53,536 nucleotides of DNA from an uncultured Collinsella sp. (GCA_900762355.1 CAAFGE010000053.1:1-53536); one strand, 5' to 3'. Positions 1 to 7,603 are shown, numbered from the stretch's first letter. A program made the numbers and translations. The notes: generated from the letters alone by a model not told the origin.

Positions 1-25
1 CTACCTGCGGGAACGATAGGCAACC

Positions 26-132
26 GGACACACATTCTGTCCGAGCGGTTAAAAGCGGGCACGGAATTTAAACGGCTGAAAAAGGGGCATCGACCTGCGC
101 CGATGCCCCTAAAGTAGACACACATTTTGTCC
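26..132. repeat. Pair of 17-bp near-identical motifs flanking a hairpin
   Basis: GGACACACATTCTGTCC (26-42) and AGACACACATTTTGTCC (116-132) differ at two positions and start exactly 90 bp apart. Each is a short interrupted palindrome (GGACA...TGTCC). A strong hairpin at 83-110 lies between them. No gene is recognisable in bases 1-150. The function is unknown; an intergenic repeat family or operator pair are both possible. Confidence 0.5.
83..110. terminator. Hairpin, probable terminator
   Basis: AGGGGCATCG and CGATGCCCCT form a perfect 10-bp stem with an 8-nt loop. An A-run precedes it on the + strand, so the minus strand reads stem then TTTTTC, which is terminator-like. It would end minus-strand transcription coming from the tRNA-Ser side. 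Confidence 0.6.
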
Positions 133-155
133 TATAAGCCCCAGCCGCCATTCTT

Positions 156-186
156 GATAATAAAAAGGGCCCCAAATGGGACCCTT
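156..186 (-). terminator. Terminator of tRNA-Ser
   Basis: On the minus strand AAGGGTCCC / GGGGCCCTT forms a stem followed by a T-rich tail (TTTTTATTAT), 15 nt after the tRNA 3' end. This is a typical Rho-independent terminator. Confidence 0.75.
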
Positions 187-200
187 CTTCAAATTCGTAC

Positions 201-291
201 TGGCGGAGAGCTGGGGATTCGAACCCCAGATGCCCTTTTGGGGCATACTCGCTTAGCAGGCGAGCACCTTCGGCCTCTCGGTCAGCTCTCC
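201..291 (-). tRNA. tRNA-Ser(GCT)
   Basis: The minus strand folds as a class II tRNA: acceptor GGAGAGC/GCTCTCC, a long variable arm (TGCCCCAAAAGGGCA), T-loop TTCGAAT and encoded CCA at 201-203. The anticodon loop CTGCTAA gives anticodon GCT, reading AGC/AGU. Its length of 91 nt including CCA is normal for tRNA-Ser. Confidence 0.95.
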
Positions 292-305
292 GTAACAGCC
301 GTTCT

Positions 306-334
306 ATAGTAACCAAACAGCCAAGGATGAGCAA
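306..334 (-). promoter_or_regulatory. Promoter of tRNA-Ser
   Basis: On the minus strand TTGCTC (-35, 329-334) and TACTAT (-10, 306-311) are separated by 17 bp, 14 bp upstream of the tRNA 5' end. The same architecture (TTGnnn, 16-17 bp, TAnnnT-like) occurs at the other tRNA genes in this window. Confidence 0.7.
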
Positions 335-383
335 GAGGAAATTTTCTAATTGCCTAGCAGCCTTTCCTTCTTGAAAGCATCGC

Positions 384-2825
384 CTACCCCAGCGAGCGGT
401 TGAGGGAGCCGAGCTCGTCGTTGCCCATGGTGCGCCACATTTGGAAGATACAACCGCGCGCCAGGAAAAAGAAACCGTTGTCGACCAGTTGCACAGCGGC
501 ATCTGCCAGCTGATTCGTCACGGCGGACACTGGCGGCAGCTCTAGTCCAGCCTTGTGGATGGTCTCGACCGCTTCCTCGAACGTCGGAGGCTCGCTGACG
601 CCCATCTCGTTCATAAGGCCCTGCATTTCTTCCAGCGCGCTGCTGCCCGACTCCTCGCCGCGCGGCACCAGACGGTAACAAGCCAGCGCCAGGTCGAGCT
701 GATCGCAATTCCAATAGGCAAACGCCAAGCGATAGAACAGGTAGCCGATTGCAGAACGATCGCTGGCAATACGTAGGCCGTGGCGCGCCACCTCAATAAT
801 CTCGTCAAAGCGCTCCAGACGCGCAAGCACGTTGATGAGCGCAAAGTGCGACTGCATGGACGAGCGCGCCAGATCGTAAAGATGGCGCACCTCGGGCAGT
901 GCTCGTTCAAAGTCCTCTTGCTCGGCGTAAAAGCTGCAGATCTCGTGCTGGGCAAAGTACAGCGCATCGGGCGCACGAAGGATTCGCACAGAGCGGTCTT
1001 CTTCCAACACCGGTAGCACCATGCGCACCAGCTGGTTATCGCAAAACTGCGTTTGAGCCGGACCTGTCGCCAAAAGCTCGGCGACGGCGCACTTAGCCTC
1101 CAACTCCTCAACAAGACGAGAAAAGCCTTCAAAAGCACCTGTACGGTCGACTTTTGCCTGCTCGCGCAATTCAACAACACGGGCCACGTATGGGTCGTCG
1201 TCCTCTTCCATGACCTCCAGCTCGTCAGCCGTATCGGCAAGCAGCAGATCGCGCAGCGCCGGCGGCAGCATGCGATGGTCATCACGCGGACGAGCATGAA
1301 CCTCCGCAGGTTCAATCGTCTCCGGAGCGGTTGACTCATATGCCTCAAGCACACGCTTGCACGGCATATCGTCCATGTCCATGCTTTCAAGATCCTTGGC
1401 GACAGGCACGCAATCGGCCAGATAAGCCGCGCGCCCAAAGAAATACGTTGCGACAACGCGCTCGCCCTGCTCACTGTCGGGAGCAGCAATCTGCACATAG
1501 CAGCGCGTGATGCAGGTGCCCGCGGCAAAACACGCTGCCGCAAGCGTGAGTGCCACGCGCGCATCGTGCTCCGCGGCCCAGATCGCACGCGCGTCCTCGT
1601 CCAACTCGCGCCAGGCGTCATCTTGAGCGTCGTATTCACGTTGCGGCATGGCATCAACGACAGACTGCCCAAACCGAACGAGCATGATCCCTTCGGCAAC
1701 GTTTGCCCGATAGGTATAGTCGAGCCGCGTGACCACGTTAAGTGCCTCGACAATACGCGCGAAGCGGGTACGCACATCCCACTCACCGCCCGGCTGGCAA
1801 GCCACCGTACCCGGTTTGCCCCACGGGTTATCGCTCGAGGCCGTATCAAGCAGTCGGGGAACATCGTTGGTCGTCTTGGCGATATGCCACGCATCAAAGA
1901 GCGCGCAGCCCTCAAGGCTCGGCGAGGATGCCGCAGGGACCAATCCGGCCCCGATGTGCTCAAGGATGCCGGAGAGACGGTTAAGACGGCACTCGATGGC
2001 AAGCAGCATGTCAATCTCGTCCTGGTCCAGCAGGCTGCGATCAAAATTGAGATAGAAAAGCTTTGAGCGATCGATGCGAGCCAGGCTCATCTCGGACTTA
2101 GCGGCGATGGTGCGCAAGCGAGGCAAGTCAATTTCACTCATAAGGGCGGCGGCATAGCGCTCGATACCGCTCGGATTCTCGGCATGGTCAACGCGGTAGA
2201 GCAGCGTCTCGATAGCGTCAGGTAGCGGTGTCGTGTTAAAGCCCAAAAACACCTCGACCGGCTCGGGCAACTTTACGAGCTTGATCTTGTCGACAACGTT
2301 TTGCATACCCTCGTCGAGTCCGTCGGCGTCCGCCGTGCTCGCAATGGTATTTTCGGAGTCAGCGAATATCACGTAGCGCAGGAACATCGATGCCATGAAC
2401 TCACCGTAAGGAAGGGAGCGGGTCGAATTCCATGTCTCGTGATCGGACTGTTCGCGCATGGGACCTTCGGGAGAGCCGACGGTTCGCGCGCACGCGCGCA
2501 TCGTGCCGTTTGCTCCCCTCACCATAATCTCACCAATACCGGAGTCCGACTCGTCAAGGACCAGTTCCATGTCGGGATCGTTGGGCAGCGGAGCCTCGCT
2601 GACGGGGCGGTCCACCTTGTACACCTCACCCGAAACGCTTACGTAGCCCAAAAGCGACACATGGCTTTTGCCAACGAATTCGACGACATAACAAGATTCA
2701 TGCTGATCCTCGCCAAAGAGTTTCCAGACCACGCCATATGAGCGTCCCGCAGGCTGCTCGGGCATCGCCGGAAAGCGTTTCTTGGGATCGAGAAACCTGA
2801 GCTTGTATGTCGGACGCTCTGCCAC
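384..2825 (-). CDS. Large hypothetical protein with TPR-like C-terminal region
   Basis: This is an 813-residue protein that I cannot assign to a named family. It has no signal peptide or membrane segment and is acidic and probably cytoplasmic. From about residue 640 on, helix-rich stretches such as YAEQEDFERALPEVRHLYDLARSS and YWNCDQLDLALACYRLV look like tetratricopeptide helices, suggesting protein-protein interaction. The start is GTG at 2825, preceded by AGGGTGA at a suitable distance. The gene stands alone, with tRNA-Ser downstream and the tRNA-Arg repeat region upstream. Length and codon use look like an ordinary chromosomal gene. The function is unknown. Confidence 0.85.
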   Translation of the reverse strand: MAERPTYKLRFLDPKKRFPAMPEQPAGRSYGVVWKLFGEDQHESCYVVEFVGKSHVSLLGYVSVSGEVYKVDRPVSEAPLPNDPDMELVLDESDSGIGEIMVRGANGTMRACARTVGSPEGPMREQSDHETWNSTRSLPYGEFMASMFLRYVIFADSENTIASTADADGLDEGMQNVVDKIKLVKLPEPVEVFLGFNTTPLPDAIETLLYRVDHAENPSGIERYAAALMSEIDLPRLRTIAAKSEMSLARIDRSKLFYLNFDRSLLDQDEIDMLLAIECRLNRLSGILEHIGAGLVPAASSPSLEGCALFDAWHIAKTTNDVPRLLDTASSDNPWGKPGTVACQPGGEWDVRTRFARIVEALNVVTRLDYTYRANVAEGIMLVRFGQSVVDAMPQREYDAQDDAWRELDEDARAIWAAEHDARVALTLAAACFAAGTCITRCYVQIAAPDSEQGERVVATYFFGRAAYLADCVPVAKDLESMDMDDMPCKRVLEAYESTAPETIEPAEVHARPRDDHRMLPPALRDLLLADTADELEVMEEDDDPYVARVVELREQAKVDRTGAFEGFSRLVEELEAKCAVAELLATGPAQTQFCDNQLVRMVLPVLEEDRSVRILRAPDALYFAQHEICSFYAEQEDFERALPEVRHLYDLARSSMQSHFALINVLARLERFDEIIEVARHGLRIASDRSAIGYLFYRLAFAYWNCDQLDLALACYRLVPRGEESGSSALEEMQGLMNEMGVSEPPTFEEAVETIHKAGLELPPVSAVTNQLADAAVQLVDNGFFFLARGCIFQMWRTMGNDELGSLNRSLG

Positions 2826-2951
2826 GAAATATCACCCTGATCGGTCGCTTGAGAAGGAGTGGTCGCGAATAAGTCGCGACATCTACTCGGAATCTTACAC
2901 GAGTCGACAGGAAATCGTCCCTTTGGACAAAAGCACTCAAGCTGGCGCAAA

Positions 2952-2988
2952 AGAAAAGCCCCCCCCCCCCCGTTGCCGGGAGCTTTAA
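2952..2988 (-). terminator. Distal terminator copy with a run of 13 C
   Basis: This is the third copy of the tRNA-Arg terminator hairpin in this cluster arm, lying after the duplicated tRNA tail. On the + strand a run of 13 consecutive C residues (2959-2971) replaces the usual five, so the stem is distorted. The homopolymer may be a length-variable tract or an assembly artefact. Confidence 0.6.
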
Positions 2989-2995
2989 TCTCAAA

Positions 2996-3185
2996 TGGTG
3001 CGGCGTATAGGATTCCGCGCATCCGCTGCGCGGATCCGCACCGGCTTCGCCCGCCTGCCGGCGTGCTCGCCCGCGGGCTAAAAACGCTTCGCGTTTTCTT
3101 TACGCCCGCGCCTCGACCGAGGTTCGAATCAATGCGGTGTTTACGTAAAAGAAAAGCCCCCGTTGCCGGGAGCTTTAATCTCAAA
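2996..3185 (-). repeat. 190-bp tRNA-Arg-linked repeat unit, copy 1
   Basis: Read on the minus strand, the unit follows tRNA-Arg copy A. It starts with the tRNA's terminator (3146-3177), then an inverted copy of the tRNA T-loop region (3118-3136), a GC-rich core with nested palindromes, and ends with the last 20 nt of tRNA-Arg including CCA (2996-3015). Core hairpins include AACGCTTCGCGTT and GGCTTCGCC. The distance from the duplicated tail to the true tRNA tail is 190 bp. The layout resembles E. coli tyrT/rtT repeats, which also begin with a tRNA 3' tail; that comparison is from general knowledge. Confidence 0.8.
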
Positions 3186-3262
3186 TGGTGCGGCGTATAG
3201 GATTCGAACCTATGACGTTCTGATTCGTAGTCAGACCCTCTATCCAGCTGAGGTAACGCCGC
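3186..3262 (-). tRNA. tRNA-Arg(ACG), copy A
   Basis: Acceptor GCGGCGT/ACGCCGC, anticodon loop CTACGAA (anticodon ACG, read as ICG after deamination), T-loop TTCGAAT and encoded CCA at 3186-3188. It is identical to copies B and C in this cluster. Length is 77 nt with CCA. Confidence 0.95.
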
Positions 3263-3274
3263 GACTTGTTGATT

Positions 3275-3303
3275 ATTATGCACAGGGACTGAATAATGGT
3301 CAA
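3275..3303 (-). promoter_or_regulatory. Promoter of tRNA-Arg copy A
   Basis: TTGACC (3298-3303) and CATAAT (3275-3280) on the minus strand are 17 bp apart, 12 bp upstream of the tRNA. Copy B has the same two hexamers with a different spacer, so the promoter boxes are conserved apart from their surroundings. Confidence 0.75.
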
Positions 3304-3383
3304 GCATTTTTTCAAAAAAAGTTATCGAATTTGATTTTTAATCATTTGGAGGGCTTGGCGCGATCTTCGACGCATCGCGATAT

Positions 3384-3413
3384 AAGAAAAGCCCCCGTCG
3401 CCGGGAGCTTTAA
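3384..3413 (-). terminator. Terminator of tRNA-Arg copy B
   Basis: Minus-strand stem AAAGCTCCCGGCGACGGGGGCTTTT ending in TTTTCTTA, 7 nt after the tRNA. Copy B has this terminator but no downstream 190-bp repeat unit. Confidence 0.75.
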
Positions 3414-3420
3414 AGTCAAT

Positions 3421-3497
3421 TGGTGCGGCGTATAGGATTCGAACCTATGACGTTCTGATTCGTAGTCAGACCCTCTATCCAGCTGAGGTAACGCCGC
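3421..3497 (-). tRNA. tRNA-Arg(ACG), copy B
   Basis: Same sequence as copy A, with anticodon ACG and CCA encoded at 3421-3423. It has its own promoter and terminator, so the three copies are separate transcription units and not one operon. Confidence 0.95.
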
Positions 3498-3509
3498 AAC
3501 GCACGGATT

Positions 3510-3538
3510 ATTATGCACGCGAGCCCCCGATGGGTCAA
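3510..3538 (-). promoter_or_regulatory. Promoter of tRNA-Arg copy B
   Basis: TTGACC (3533-3538), a 17-bp spacer and CATAAT (3510-3515) on the minus strand, 12 bp from the tRNA 5' end. Confidence 0.75.
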
Positions 3539-3582
3539 GCGACAATTAGAAAAAATTTTACGGAGTGATAATTAAGTTGTTC

Positions 3583-3661
3583 GTGCCTCGACCGAGGTTC
3601 GAATCCATGCGGTGTTGCCATAAAAGAAAAGCCCCCGTTGCCGGAGGCTTTCAATTTCAAT
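3583..3661 (-). repeat. Partial tRNA-Arg-linked repeat unit
   Basis: Only the T-loop end (GCCTCGACCGAGGTTCGAAT from 3584) and the terminator (about 3621-3652) are present; the core and tRNA tail expected further left are missing. It sits directly against copy 2 with the same 190-bp period, so it is a truncated second tandem unit. The sequence to its left (3541-3580) is AT-rich and lacks repeat similarity. Confidence 0.7.
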
Positions 3662-3852
3662 TGGTGCGGCGTATAGGATTCCGCGCATCCGCTTCGCGGA
3701 TCCGCACCGGCTTCGCCCGCCTGCCGGCGGACTCGCCCGCGGGCTAAAAACGCTCCGCGTTTTCTTGACGCCCGCGCCTCGACCGAGGTTCGAATCCATG
3801 CGGCGTCCGCCTAAAAGAAAAGCCCCCGTTGCCGGAGGCTTTCAATTTCAAT
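3662..3852 (-). repeat. 191-bp tRNA-Arg-linked repeat unit, copy 2
   Basis: Same layout as the unit at 2996: a duplicated 20-nt tRNA-Arg tail (3662-3681), a GC-rich palindromic core containing ATCCGCTTCGCGGAT and AACGCTCCGCGTT, an inverted T-loop copy (around 3784-3802) and the terminator (about 3812-3843) before the true tRNA end. It is nearly identical to copy 1 in the core, with scattered substitutions. Confidence 0.8.
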
Positions 3853-3929
3853 TGGTGCGGCGTATAGGATTCGAACCTATGACGTTCTGATTCGTAGTCA
3901 GACCCTCTATCCAGCTGAGGTAACGCCGC
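3853..3929 (-). tRNA. tRNA-Arg(ACG), copy C
   Basis: Third identical tRNA-Arg(ACG) with CCA encoded at 3853-3855. It is followed on the minus strand by one full and one partial repeat unit. Confidence 0.95.
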
Positions 3930-3941
3930 AGCGCAAGACAT

Positions 3942-3970
3942 ATAAAACCACTTTAGCTTATTGGAGTCAA
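3942..3970 (-). promoter_or_regulatory. Promoter of tRNA-Arg copy C
   Basis: TTGACT (3965-3970), a 17-bp spacer and TTTTAT (3942-3947) on the minus strand. The -10 box differs from copies A and B. Confidence 0.65.
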
Positions 3971-4006
3971 GCACAATTTCAAACTTTTTTGTGGAACGCA
4001 GTCTTG

Positions 4007-4384
4007 TCATGCTGCTCCGCATATACCGCCATTCCCCGTACGATCGATTGGCTTTTCGATCACGTCAAACTTAGCATCAAGTTCCCTCAGGAGCGATCTC
4101 ACCCGCTGGGCACAATCATAATCGGCAAACGAGATGCTCAACATGCGAGCAACCTGATTAGATGTCTGGACCCCATAGAAATGCTCTAGGGCCACAAGCC
4201 CCTCGTGCGCCACAAACGTCTCAACCACATGAGGCGACTCCTCGTAGCACCATTGCGTCAACGGCCCCTCGCTCGTCTGTCGAACCACCAGGCCACCCAT
4301 GCCAGACGGCTCACACGTCACAAGCAGGTACTCCCCGCCCTCGTCGCTCTCAAACAAAACCACCCGATCATCAAACAGCTCCAT
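4007..4384 (-). CDS. Hypothetical protein, 125 residues
   Basis: I do not recognise this protein. It is acidic and soluble, without signal peptide or membrane segment. It contains a beta-rich first half (VVLFESDEGGEYLLVTCEP, GGLVVRQTSEGP) and a helical second half (DYDCAQRVRSLLRELDAKFDVIE). The start at 4384 follows AAGGGGG at a good distance. It is transcribed away from the tRNA-Arg cluster promoters' upstream side and is probably monocistronic. The function is unknown. Confidence 0.75.
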   Translation of the reverse strand: MELFDDRVVLFESDEGGEYLLVTCEPSGMGGLVVRQTSEGPLTQWCYEESPHVVETFVAHEGLVALEHFYGVQTSNQVARMLSISFADYDCAQRVRSLLRELDAKFDVIEKPIDRTGNGGICGAA

Positions 4385-4502
4385 CGCGTCCCCCTTCTCT
4401 CGCTCTTATTTAGCAAAAGCATAGCAGGTAGATGGCTGTATACAGAACAGTTGTTCGTGTGTTTTCTATTGAGCTGTCCGCACAGCATGGTATGGCCGCA
4501 CA

Positions 4503-4531
4503 CAAAAAGGGCACCCCAAAAAGGAGTGCCC
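4503..4531 (-). terminator. Terminator of serS
   Basis: Minus-strand stem GGGCACTCC/GGGGTGCCC followed by TTTTTGTG, 25 nt after the serS stop codon. Confidence 0.8.
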
Positions 4532-4555
4532 TAGCAAATCGCTTATGCAGCCAAT

Positions 4556-5839
4556 CTACGCGACCGGCTCGATCTTCTCGAGGCCGCCCATGTAGGGACG
4601 CAGAACCTCGGGGATCGTGATGGTGCCGTCAGCGTTCTGGTAGTTCTCCAGAATGGCTGCCATGGTACGGCCAGCCGGCAGACCGGAACCGTTGAGGGTG
4701 TGCAGATAGCGCGAACCCTTGAAGTTCTCGGGGTCGCGATACTTGATGTTGGCGCGACGGGCCTGGAAGTCACCGCAGTTGGAGCAGGAGCTGATCTCCT
4801 TGTAGGCGTTGTAGCTCGGCAGCCAGACCTCGACATCGTAGGTCTGACGGGCAGAGAAGCCCAGGTCGCCGGTGCACAGGCTAATCACGCGATACGGAAG
4901 ACCCAGCTGCTGCAGCAGGAACTCGGCCTCGGCGGTCATGCTCTCGAGCTCCTCGTCGGACTCCTCCGGCTTGGCAAACTTGACCATCTCGACCTTGTCG
5001 AACTCGTGCTGGCGAATGATGCCGCGGGTATCGCGACCAGCGGAGCCGGCCTCCTCGCGGAAGCAGGGGGTGAAGGCGGTGTAGCGGCGCGGCAGGGTAT
5101 CGGCGTCGAGGACCTCACCGGCGTGCAGGTTGGTGAGCACGACCTCGGCGGTGGGGATCAGGAAGTTGTCGCCCGAGACGTGATAGGCGTCGTCCTCGAA
5201 CTTGGGCAGCTGGCCCGTGCCGAACATGGTCTGACGCTTGACGACGATGGGCGGCCACCACTCCTTAAAACCACGGCTGGTGTGCGTATCGAGGAAGAAG
5301 TTGATGAGGGCGCGCTCAAGACGGGCGCCGGCGCCACCGAGAACGGTGAAGCGGCTGCCGGAGAGCTTGTTGCCGCGCTCGAAGTCAAGGATGTCGAGGT
5401 CGGTGCCCAGATCCCAGTGCGGCTTAAAGTCGAAGTCGAACTCGCGCGGGGTGCCCCAACGACGGCGCTCGATGTTCTCGTCCTCGTCCTTGCCGTACGG
5501 CGTGGCCTCGCAAGGAATGTTGGGCAGGTGAGCCATGAAGTCGTACTGCTCCTGCTCGAGGGCGGTGCGGCGCTCGGCCAGACCGTCAATCTTCTCGTTG
5601 ACGGCGCGCACGGCCTCCTTGGCGGCCTCGGCCTCGTCCTTCTTGCCCTCCTTCATCAGGGCGCCGATCTTCTTGGACTCGGCATTGCGCGTGGCTTGAA
5701 GTTCCTCAACCTCGGTGATGACGGCACGACGCTCGTCGTCGAGCTCAAAGAACTTCTCGCGATCCCAAGACGTCTGGCGGTTAGCCATGGCGACATCGAT
5801 GGCATCGGGGTTCTCGCGAACAAACTTGATATCAAGCAT
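4556..5839 (-). CDS. serS: Seryl-tRNA synthetase
   Basis: Cytoplasmic class II synthetase that charges tRNA-Ser. The 427 residues match the usual length. The N-terminal coiled-coil tRNA-binding arm spans roughly residues 25-110 (ATRNAESKKIGALMKEGKKDEAEAAK). The catalytic core follows with PTAEVVLTNLHAG, FREEAGSAGRDTRGIIRQHEFDKVE (motif 2) and GSGLPAGRTMAAILENYQ (motif 3). I place the start at MLDIKFVRENPD (5839) because the family begins there; nine upstream codons are also open. No T-box leader is visible in the 100 bp upstream. Confidence 0.95.
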   Translation of the reverse strand: MLDIKFVRENPDAIDVAMANRQTSWDREKFFELDDERRAVITEVEELQATRNAESKKIGALMKEGKKDEAEAAKEAVRAVNEKIDGLAERRTALEQEQYDFMAHLPNIPCEATPYGKDEDENIERRRWGTPREFDFDFKPHWDLGTDLDILDFERGNKLSGSRFTVLGGAGARLERALINFFLDTHTSRGFKEWWPPIVVKRQTMFGTGQLPKFEDDAYHVSGDNFLIPTAEVVLTNLHAGEVLDADTLPRRYTAFTPCFREEAGSAGRDTRGIIRQHEFDKVEMVKFAKPEESDEELESMTAEAEFLLQQLGLPYRVISLCTGDLGFSARQTYDVEVWLPSYNAYKEISSCSNCGDFQARRANIKYRDPENFKGSRYLHTLNGSGLPAGRTMAAILENYQNADGTITIPEVLRPYMGGLEKIEPVA

Positions 5840-5950
5840 TAGATCCTCCGGCGATATACATTCCATTTAGGTTGCAACCTTGTACATGTATGGGCAAGTA
5901 TATACTTATGAGCGTTTACGACCCAACTCAACTACGCAAGAAGGCACCCA

Positions 5951-6124
5951 ATGGACGCAGTTTTTTCCTTTTTGTTTGGCACCCGCACCGGTTTTGCCAT
6001 CCTTTTCGCCGGCGGCATCCTGCTGTTTGCGATTATTGCCTTTGTAATGGAGAAGCGCACCCATAAGATGTATGTCGACCGCGGCCCCAAGTCCGAGGAC
6101 GAAGAAGACAGCTTCTGGGACTAA
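5951..6124 (+). CDS. 57-residue single-pass membrane protein
   Basis: The small ORF starts MDAVFSFLFGTRTGFAILF and ends EEDSFWD. Residues about 12-33 form one hydrophobic membrane helix. The tail is basic (EKRTHKM) and then acidic, which predicts a cytoplasmic C-terminus. AAGAAGG lies 7 nt before the ATG as ribosome-binding site, and an AT-rich stretch with TATATAC at 5899-5905 could hold the promoter. It is divergent from serS and convergent with proC. I do not recognise the family and cannot assign a function. Confidence 0.65.
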   Translation: MDAVFSFLFGTRTGFAILFAGGILLFAIIAFVMEKRTHKMYVDRGPKSEDEEDSFWD

Positions 6125-6286
6125 CCTGCCAAAAAGGGACAGGTTTATTTTGGTCGGTTTTATCTGGGCAAACGCAAGTGCCCCGCAACTGGAATTGAGC
6201 CAGTTGCGGGGCACTTTTCGCTAAAAGGACAAAACCGCAGGAAAAACCTGCCAACATAAACCCGTCCCTTTTTTGGTCGGTTTTAC
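6122..6286. repeat. Two ~40-bp palindromic repeats flanking a terminator
   Basis: Both repeats begin AACCTGCCAA and end TTGGTCGGTTTTA (6123-6161 and 6245-6286). Their central parts are inverted relative to each other (AAAGGGACAGGTTTA against TAAACCCGTCCCTTT). The left copy starts at the stop codon of the 57-residue gene and the right copy ends at the stop codon of proC, so the element exactly fills this convergent gap. Confidence 0.65.
6176..6216. terminator. Strong bidirectional terminator hairpin
   Basis: AAGTGCCCCGCAACTGG and its reverse complement form a perfect 17-bp stem with a 7-nt loop. TTTTCG follows on the + strand, and the minus strand reads GCGTTTGCC after the stem. It separates the convergent 57-residue gene and proC. 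Confidence 0.8.
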
Positions 6287-7053
6287 TGGAGGGTTGCGTC
6301 GATTGCCTTGACCAGGGCGCTGCGCATGCCGGCGTCCTCGAGCGCAACGACGCCCTTGATGGTGGCACCACCGGGCGAGCATACGGCATCCTTCATCGCC
6401 GCAGGATGCTGGCCAGTTGCAAGCTGCAGCTTTGCCGTACCCAGCACCATCTGGCTCACAATGCGATAAGCATCCGCACGCGGGATACCGTGCTTGACCG
6501 CCGCATCGCCCAGGGCCTCGATTGCCATGGCGACAAACGCCGGAGCGCAACCACCCACCGTGCCGCCCACAAACAGCAGGCTTGTGTCGAGCTCGACGAC
6601 AGCGCCAAGCTTACCGAGCAGGTCGAGCACCACAGCACGCTGCTCGTCGTTAAGCGTCGAAGCCTTCTCGCAGGCGATGACGCCCTCGCCCACCGAAACC
6701 GGCGTGTTGGGCACCGTCGAGATATGCGCGACGCCCGGCAGGACCTGCTCCCACTTGGCACTGTCCCAGGTCCAGGCAACCGACAGAACGACCTTTTTGG
6801 CAAGAGCATCCTTGAGCGGGGCGAATACCTTCTCGATCATGTACGGTTTGACCGCAGCGACCACGATATCGGATGCGGCGACAACCTCGGCGGCATCGTG
6901 GCAGGCGACCATGCCGCGCGCCTCGCAGCGCTCAACCAGTGCGTCGTAGCGACCCGCGCAGGCGCACATGTCGCTCGCAGCTACACCGGCAGCGATCCAG
7001 CCATCGGCCATAGCGCTCGCCATATTGCCAAAACCGACAAATCCAATCTTCAT
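6283..7053 (-). CDS. proC: Pyrroline-5-carboxylate reductase
   Basis: Catalyses the last step of proline synthesis, the NAD(P)H-dependent reduction of pyrroline-5-carboxylate. The 256 residues begin with the Rossmann motif GFVGFGNMASAMADG. The conserved C-terminal region with GGATIKGV and DAGMRSALVKAI is present, and VAGTVGG-like VGGTVGGCAPAF lies near residue 165. I chose MKIGFVGFGNM (7053) as the start because it begins the Rossmann strand; eight upstream codons are open. It lies downstream of rlmH with a 73-bp gap, so cotranscription is possible. Confidence 0.93.
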   Translation of the reverse strand: MKIGFVGFGNMASAMADGWIAAGVAASDMCACAGRYDALVERCEARGMVACHDAAEVVAASDIVVAAVKPYMIEKVFAPLKDALAKKVVLSVAWTWDSAKWEQVLPGVAHISTVPNTPVSVGEGVIACEKASTLNDEQRAVVLDLLGKLGAVVELDTSLLFVGGTVGGCAPAFVAMAIEALGDAAVKHGIPRADAYRIVSQMVLGTAKLQLATGQHPAAMKDAVCSPGGATIKGVVALEDAGMRSALVKAIDATLQ

Positions 7054-7126
7054 ATCGCATAGTCCTTTCAGACACATTCCTCAAAACGAAAGGTATTGTC
7101 CCACGCCATTGTTTCGTATTGCCGAC

Positions 7127-7597
7127 CTATTTGTGATACGGCTCGCCACGACTGATCTTGCAGGCACGGTAAATCTGCTCTAGCAGCACCACACGCGCCA
7201 GGTTATGCGGCAAGGTAATGCGTCCAAAGCTGAGCATCTCGTCGGCGCGGGCGCGCACCTCATCACTCACGCCGTCCGAACCGCCGATTACAAAGGCAAT
7301 GTCGCTGCTGCCTCGCAGCATAAGATCGTCGAGCCTCGCCGAAAACTCCTCGCTCGAGCGCTCCTTGCCCTCGATAGCCAGCAGGATCAAATGCGCTCGA
7401 GATGGCAAGGCGGCAAGAATCGCCGCCCCCTCCTTGTCGCGCGCGGCATCCACGCCGCCCGCCTTAGCCGGGTCGATATCGGCCACCTCGCGGATATCCA
7501 CCTTGGCATAGGCACCTAGGCGCTTGGTGTACTCAGCGCACGCGTCCTTCCAAAAGCGCTCCTTGAGCTTACCGACGCAAACGACGGTGTATTTCAC
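7127..7597 (-). CDS. rlmH: 23S rRNA pseudouridine-1915 N3-methyltransferase
   Basis: SPOUT-class methyltransferase that modifies helix 69 of 23S rRNA in assembled ribosomes, using SAM. The 156 residues match the family. The N-terminus MKYTVVCVGKLKERFWKD, the SAM-binding VIGGSDGVS and the C-terminal HNLARVVLLEQIYRACKISRGEPYHK are diagnostic. It begins 6 bp after the stomatin-like gene and is probably in one operon with it. Confidence 0.95.
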   Translation of the reverse strand: MKYTVVCVGKLKERFWKDACAEYTKRLGAYAKVDIREVADIDPAKAGGVDAARDKEGAAILAALPSRAHLILLAIEGKERSSEEFSARLDDLMLRGSSDIAFVIGGSDGVSDEVRARADEMLSFGRITLPHNLARVVLLEQIYRACKISRGEPYHK

Positions 7598-7603
7598 GCG
7601 CGT

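Noticed and set aside
4700..5842. Long + strand open frame of 380 codons over serS
   Set aside because: It is exactly antisense to serS, has repetitive Val/Leu/Gly composition from high GC, and lacks family similarity.
5840..5950. T-box leader upstream of serS
   Set aside because: The gap to the divergent small gene is too short and lacks the TGGTACCGCG core seen before pheS.
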